Below, piece by piece: positions 60,808 to 64,000 of a stretch of DNA of 64,000 nt. The notes below the pieces were generated by a model. It did not search any database and was not told where the DNA came from. It saw nothing but the letters and a program-made list of their open reading frames with translations. The number at the start of each line of letters is the position of its first letter. Positions within the stretch are counted from its first letter, which is position 1. A program made the translations under genes and the position numbers. This DNA is from JAIXWP01 sp046309775 (lineage in GTDB: Bacteria > Bacteroidota > Bacteroidia > Flavobacteriales_D > Sanyastnellaceae), in contig JBKCOM010000161.1 of assembly GCA_046309775.1 (NCBI GenBank), positions 7,278-71,277 of the forward strand. Reading direction: 5' to 3'.

Positions 60808-61307
60808 TATTTCGTGCGTTTTCCGATTAGCGGCACAAAGATAGACTTAGTAATTAAGCCCAGATCGACAACAAAACTTTTATTCGCTACATACCATAAA
60901 TCATTCTCCATGGACTCATGAGCATTACAGACTTTTGACAATTGTGCTTTGCATGTTATGCCTGGCTTTACGCTCCATCTTTTATCAAAAATTGAATCAT
61001 TCCATCCTAATCTTTGAATATCATAATTCGTCAAAGGACGTGGACCCACGAAGGCCATATCGCCCTTTACAATATTTATAAGTTGCGGCAATTCATCCAA
61101 GCCCAATTTTCTAAGAACTCTTCCAACCTTGGTGACTTGGTTGTTCTCCATAGTTTTGAATTTATAGATAACAAACTCCTCTCGATTTCTTCCTACCCTT
61201 ATTTGCTTGAAAATCGCATTACCTCCCGATGTGATGAAGATTACAAAAGCAATCACTACTGCGATTGGCAGGCAAAGAAATGCTATTATTATTGCTAAAA
61301 TTCTCAT
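60807..61307 (-). CDS. Sugar-phosphate transferase (PglC/WcaJ-type), short form
   Basis: 166 residues, a monotopic phosphoglycosyl transferase of the bacterial sugar transferase family, which moves a sugar phosphate to undecaprenyl phosphate at the start of polysaccharide or glycan synthesis. It has the N-terminal re-entrant helix, KFKTM, LGLDELPQLINIVKGDM and FVGPRPL. The loop between KFKTM and GRVLRK is only about 9 residues, and the usual catalytic Asp-Glu is replaced by Glu-Asn (ENNQVTKVG by my alignment on the glycine). It may be impaired or diverged. It overlaps the GAPDH-like gene by 1 base. Confidence 0.8.
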   Translation of the reverse strand: MRILAIIIAFLCLPIAVVIAFVIFITSGGNAIFKQIRVGRNREEFVIYKFKTMENNQVTKVGRVLRKLGLDELPQLINIVKGDMAFVGPRPLTNYDIQRLGWNDSIFDKRWSVKPGITCKAQLSKVCNAHESMENDLWYVANKSFVVDLGLITKSIFVPLIGKRTK

Positions 61308-61310
61308 GAT

Positions 61311-62609
61311 TTATTCTAAAATCGAGTCATTGAATTCCTTCAATTCAGCCGACTTTTCCGCATAAAACTTTGCTTTTTCCCGATCTCCCATTCGCGAGTG
61401 CAGCTTGCTCAGATAGAAATTTATAAGATCTGTTTTCGGATCTAACCTCTCCGATTCTAGTAGACTTTCTAGAGATTTTTCCAAATCATCAATGAATAAA
61501 TAGTAGATGCCAATATTTCTCAAAGCAAATGAGTTTTGTGGATTCATTTCAAATGCGTGAAAAATATCCACAGCGCCATTATCTAAATCTCCCATCTGCA
61601 ACTTGCAATAGCCGCGGTTGTTATATGGGTAATCCCAATATGGATCTATATCAATAACTTGATTGAAAAACTCAATTGCTCTCCTATACTCCCTTTTTTG
61701 TAGCAAAGCGTAGCCGATATTGCAATAAGCCCAAGTATCCTTTGCATTACTATGAAGAAGTATATTGCTCAAGTCAATAGCCTTATCAAAATCTCTTGCC
61801 TCAAATGCCTTTTCAATTTCTCCCGTTATCTTAAATTTCTTATCGTAAGCTGCCATCATATCCCCGGTGAGCAAGGTATTCCTTGTATTGAATAAAAAAT
61901 CCACATCCTTTTGGAATAGCGCCTTCGTGTTCAGATTAAGATATGGTATTATTCCGTCAGTATTAAACTCAGTAATATAACAGATTAGGGCGTTTGCATA
62001 GCTAATAATTTGATTTGGCAGATATCCTGTTCTCCGCATCCATCTGACATCATTTGACTCAACAGTATTCGCAACGAAAATTCCAAATCCAAAAAACATG
62101 ACGGTTAAATCTGTGAGCGGCTCCATGTCGGATTCGGTACCATTCAAGTAGTTACCGCCCAACAGTTTCACATGAGCGAGTTCATGGGCGAGCACAGCAA
62201 TCAGCAGATCTGGTGTTTCAAGATTTGACGATGCCAATTGAATCCTGAATGGTTTTTCATTAGCATCGTTAGTTCTTTCGAAAACGCCGATCATGCTCTT
62301 CGCATTCTCTGATTTAATACCAGTGCTCCATTGCTTCGTTATAATATCATCGAAAATTTCTATGGAAATATCCGTAGGATTCAAATCCCAACAACCACAT
62401 ATCTGTTCGAATAATTGCTGGAACTGATTTGGATCTTTAAGATTGGTATATGCGAAATTTTCACTATTTGGAATAATGAAGGGCTGCTCATTAAGTCTCT
62501 CCAACCCGAAGTTTTCAATGAGCCAAAGAAAACTATTTTCCACCCAATCCTTGTCTTCTTGTGTAACAGTAGGAGTAAAGGAGTTTTTTTTTCCGAAAAG
62601 TTTAAACAT
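61311..62609 (-). CDS. Zinc-protease-like and TPR protein
   Basis: 432 residues with no signal peptide. The N-terminal domain has HELAH (142-146), a HExxH zinc site, followed by the acidic DMEPLTDL (Glu163 a candidate third ligand). The C-terminal half (from about 235) is TPR repeats (AFEARDFDKAIDLSNILLHS, LQKREYRRAIEFFNQVIDID). Cytoplasmic protein; the target is unknown. Starts 29 bases after hipA and ends 3 bases before the sugar transferase, so the four genes may be one transcript. Confidence 0.75.
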   Translation of the reverse strand: MFKLFGKKNSFTPTVTQEDKDWVENSFLWLIENFGLERLNEQPFIIPNSENFAYTNLKDPNQFQQLFEQICGCWDLNPTDISIEIFDDIITKQWSTGIKSENAKSMIGVFERTNDANEKPFRIQLASSNLETPDLLIAVLAHELAHVKLLGGNYLNGTESDMEPLTDLTVMFFGFGIFVANTVESNDVRWMRRTGYLPNQIISYANALICYITEFNTDGIIPYLNLNTKALFQKDVDFLFNTRNTLLTGDMMAAYDKKFKITGEIEKAFEARDFDKAIDLSNILLHSNAKDTWAYCNIGYALLQKREYRRAIEFFNQVIDIDPYWDYPYNNRGYCKLQMGDLDNGAVDIFHAFEMNPQNSFALRNIGIYYLFIDDLEKSLESLLESERLDPKTDLINFYLSKLHSRMGDREKAKFYAEKSAELKEFNDSILE

Positions 62610-62638
62610 GTTTATAAGAGTTATTTCTTAATCATCAA

Positions 62639-63876
62639 CTACCGCAATATAATAAAATCTCTAGCAATGCCATCGATGATTTTCTTTGAGACACCCAATT
62701 CTTTAGCACTTTTCTTCCAAAATGAAATGCCACTTTGCACTTCTTCAACTATCGCTGAATAATTTCTTATCGTATACTTTTGAGCAATGTATTTGACGTC
62801 TTCTAAAGTAATGTTTACCCTCTTATTATTTACAGATAATGCGCGTGATGTTTTCTTGTAATTCATCAAGGGATTTAGAGAATAAGTCACATCATAAACA
62901 GGAGCAAGATTCCAGCAGTCCCGATGCTTATCATAGATGAAACTGTGATTCTTCAAGTGATCATCGCTATTTGCAAATACTATATTAAAAACCATTCTGC
63001 GAAAGAGTTCTTCTATTTCAGCATGAGGTAACTTTAGGAAAAGTGACAAGTCAAATAAATTCTCGTATGTAGATTTAATCGGATCTTTATAGTCCCAGCC
63101 CGTGACACCCGTTGCAGTGAAAACATGCATCTTCTCTCCACCAATGCGATCAAAACGCTTTGTGGCGAAATGTCGGTTATCAATTAATTTCGAATCCATC
63201 ATATTTATTCCGCACTGGACTAAAGTCAAATAGTAGGAATACTCTATTATTTCTCTCTTGTACTCATATTCATCATCAACATTTAGTTTAATCAAATAAT
63301 GTTCGTAATCTTTAGAATAGTTGATATCCCCTGGAATAATCGTTCCGTCAGTCTTGCTTTCAGCTATCAATATTTTAGGTCTCGCTCCACCGGCGGATGT
63401 TCCAATCTTGAAGACATTTAGTAATGATTCCTCGTTTAACTTTTTAGCAGATGTTCTGCTTTTTAAATCCAAAACCTTTCTAAGAACTTGAACAATCTCC
63501 TCAATATTGATAGTGGTCGACGGCGGTATTTCCTTTTTTGGTTTGTACTCGAAAGCACCCATCCCCCGATCCGAAACATAGGCTAATTGTTCGATTACGG
63601 AAATATTTTCAAAATTCCTGTTGCTGCTTTCTAACCACGATTTGAATATGATATTACCAAACATATCCGGAAGCGAATCAGCAAACATAGGCGGCAATCC
63701 TCTGAAGGTTTCACTGTTATATTTTCTAAATACTTGGACTTCCTTAACGCGCTCAATGATTCCTGTCTTCGGAATTAGATGAATGTACTTATTGCTTGCA
63801 AGGAAATCTGGATGATACTGAAAGAAAGAAATAGCCTTGTGCTCATCCCAGCCGAGAACACTGGATTTGCTACGTT
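62639..63876 (-). pseudogene. HipA-like kinase gene, 5' end cut by an IS element
   Basis: The frame is open from the 3' end at 62639 to the IS boundary; upstream of it a TAG (63887-63889) stops the frame inside the IS. It encodes about 412 residues of a HipA-type Ser/Thr kinase: VLGWDEHKAISFFQYHPDFL at the start, GTSAGGARPKILIA, VFANSDDHLKNHSF (catalytic Asp) and LAPVYDVTYS. Only the first dozen or so residues and the start codon are missing. An internal ATG at 63697 would give 352 residues. No hipB-like gene is visible; it may lie beyond the IS or be lost. Confidence 0.75.
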
Positions 63877-64000
63877 TGTCCGGACACTAAGTTAAGGAGG
63901 ATTTTAATACCTTAACATCATGAAACAAGAAAGAAAAAATTACAGCAAAGAATTCAAGCAAAAGGCTGTGGAATTGAGTAACGTCCGCGGCAATGTACAG
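63877..64000 (+). mobile_element. IS3-family element, left end and start of orfA
   Basis: The host hipA sequence ends and a new sequence begins with TGTCCGGACACTAAGTTAAG, whose first ten bases are a palindrome and look like a terminal repeat. A ribosome binding site (AAGGAGG, 63894-63900) and an ATG at 63920 follow. The frame encodes MKQERKNYSKEFKQKAVELS, then NVRGNVQ at the window edge: the HTH start of an IS3-type OrfA transposase. The right end and target duplication are outside the window. Confidence 0.75.

Overview
The window is a piece of a Bacteroidota chromosome, most likely Flavobacteriales or a close relative, with moderate to low GC. Four things support this: promoters of the Bacteroidota type (TTG / TAnnTTTG), many secreted proteins ending in type IX secretion (T9SS) sorting tails, lipoproteins with short lipoboxes, and marker genes (rlmN, gcvP, lysS, rimP-nusA-infB, pssA, purS) that read as Bacteroidota. 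I saw no rRNA, tRNA or CRISPR array.

Layout. 1-7.4 kb: the 3' end of rlmN, then small envelope proteins, a serine hydrolase, a TPR protein, an Ig-like lipoprotein and a free methionine-(R)-sulfoxide reductase. 7.4-12.6 kb: gcvP, a small XRE regulator and lysS. 12.6-18.4 kb: two tandem paralogous T9SS surface proteins. 18.4-19.3 kb: a REP-associated tyrosine transposase (RAYT) between two copies of a palindrome pair. 19.3-25.3 kb: a hybrid histidine kinase, a diheme cytochrome lipoprotein, an FG-GAP/ASPIC T9SS protein and a small secreted protein. 25.3-31.1 kb: rimP-nusA-infB behind a leader hairpin that looks like an attenuator, then pssA-purS. 31.1-34.3 kb: a four-gene MbnP/MbnH-type copper module. 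34.4-39.3 kb: a T9SS redoxin, a decayed barrel gene, a GH39-like T9SS enzyme, an orphan signal peptide and a barrel protein.

39.3-58 kb is the most interesting region. An eight-frame, tightly packed minus-strand operon encodes two outer-membrane barrels, two binding lipoproteins, a GH3 beta-glucosidase, a GH16 glucanase and a frameshifted CHAP protein. Next to it are a clan-A glycosidase and a NUDIX-winged-helix regulator with a degenerate Nudix box. Three T9SS proteins follow, carrying 2, 5 and 6 copies of a cysteine-rich CBM48/AMPK-like domain. Five copies of one palindrome (consensus CTTWTTGTA-N5-TACAAWAAG) lie in the promoters of these units, four of them exactly between the -33 and -7 boxes. 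I read this as one regulon for a glucan, plausibly beta-1,3/1,4, that uses neither SusC nor SusD.

58-64 kb looks like an accessory island: an unknown secreted protein, an archaeal-type GAPDH homologue, a short sugar-phosphate transferase with an altered catalytic dyad, a zinc-protease/TPR protein, and a HipA-like kinase whose 5' end is cut by an IS3-type element that runs off the window.
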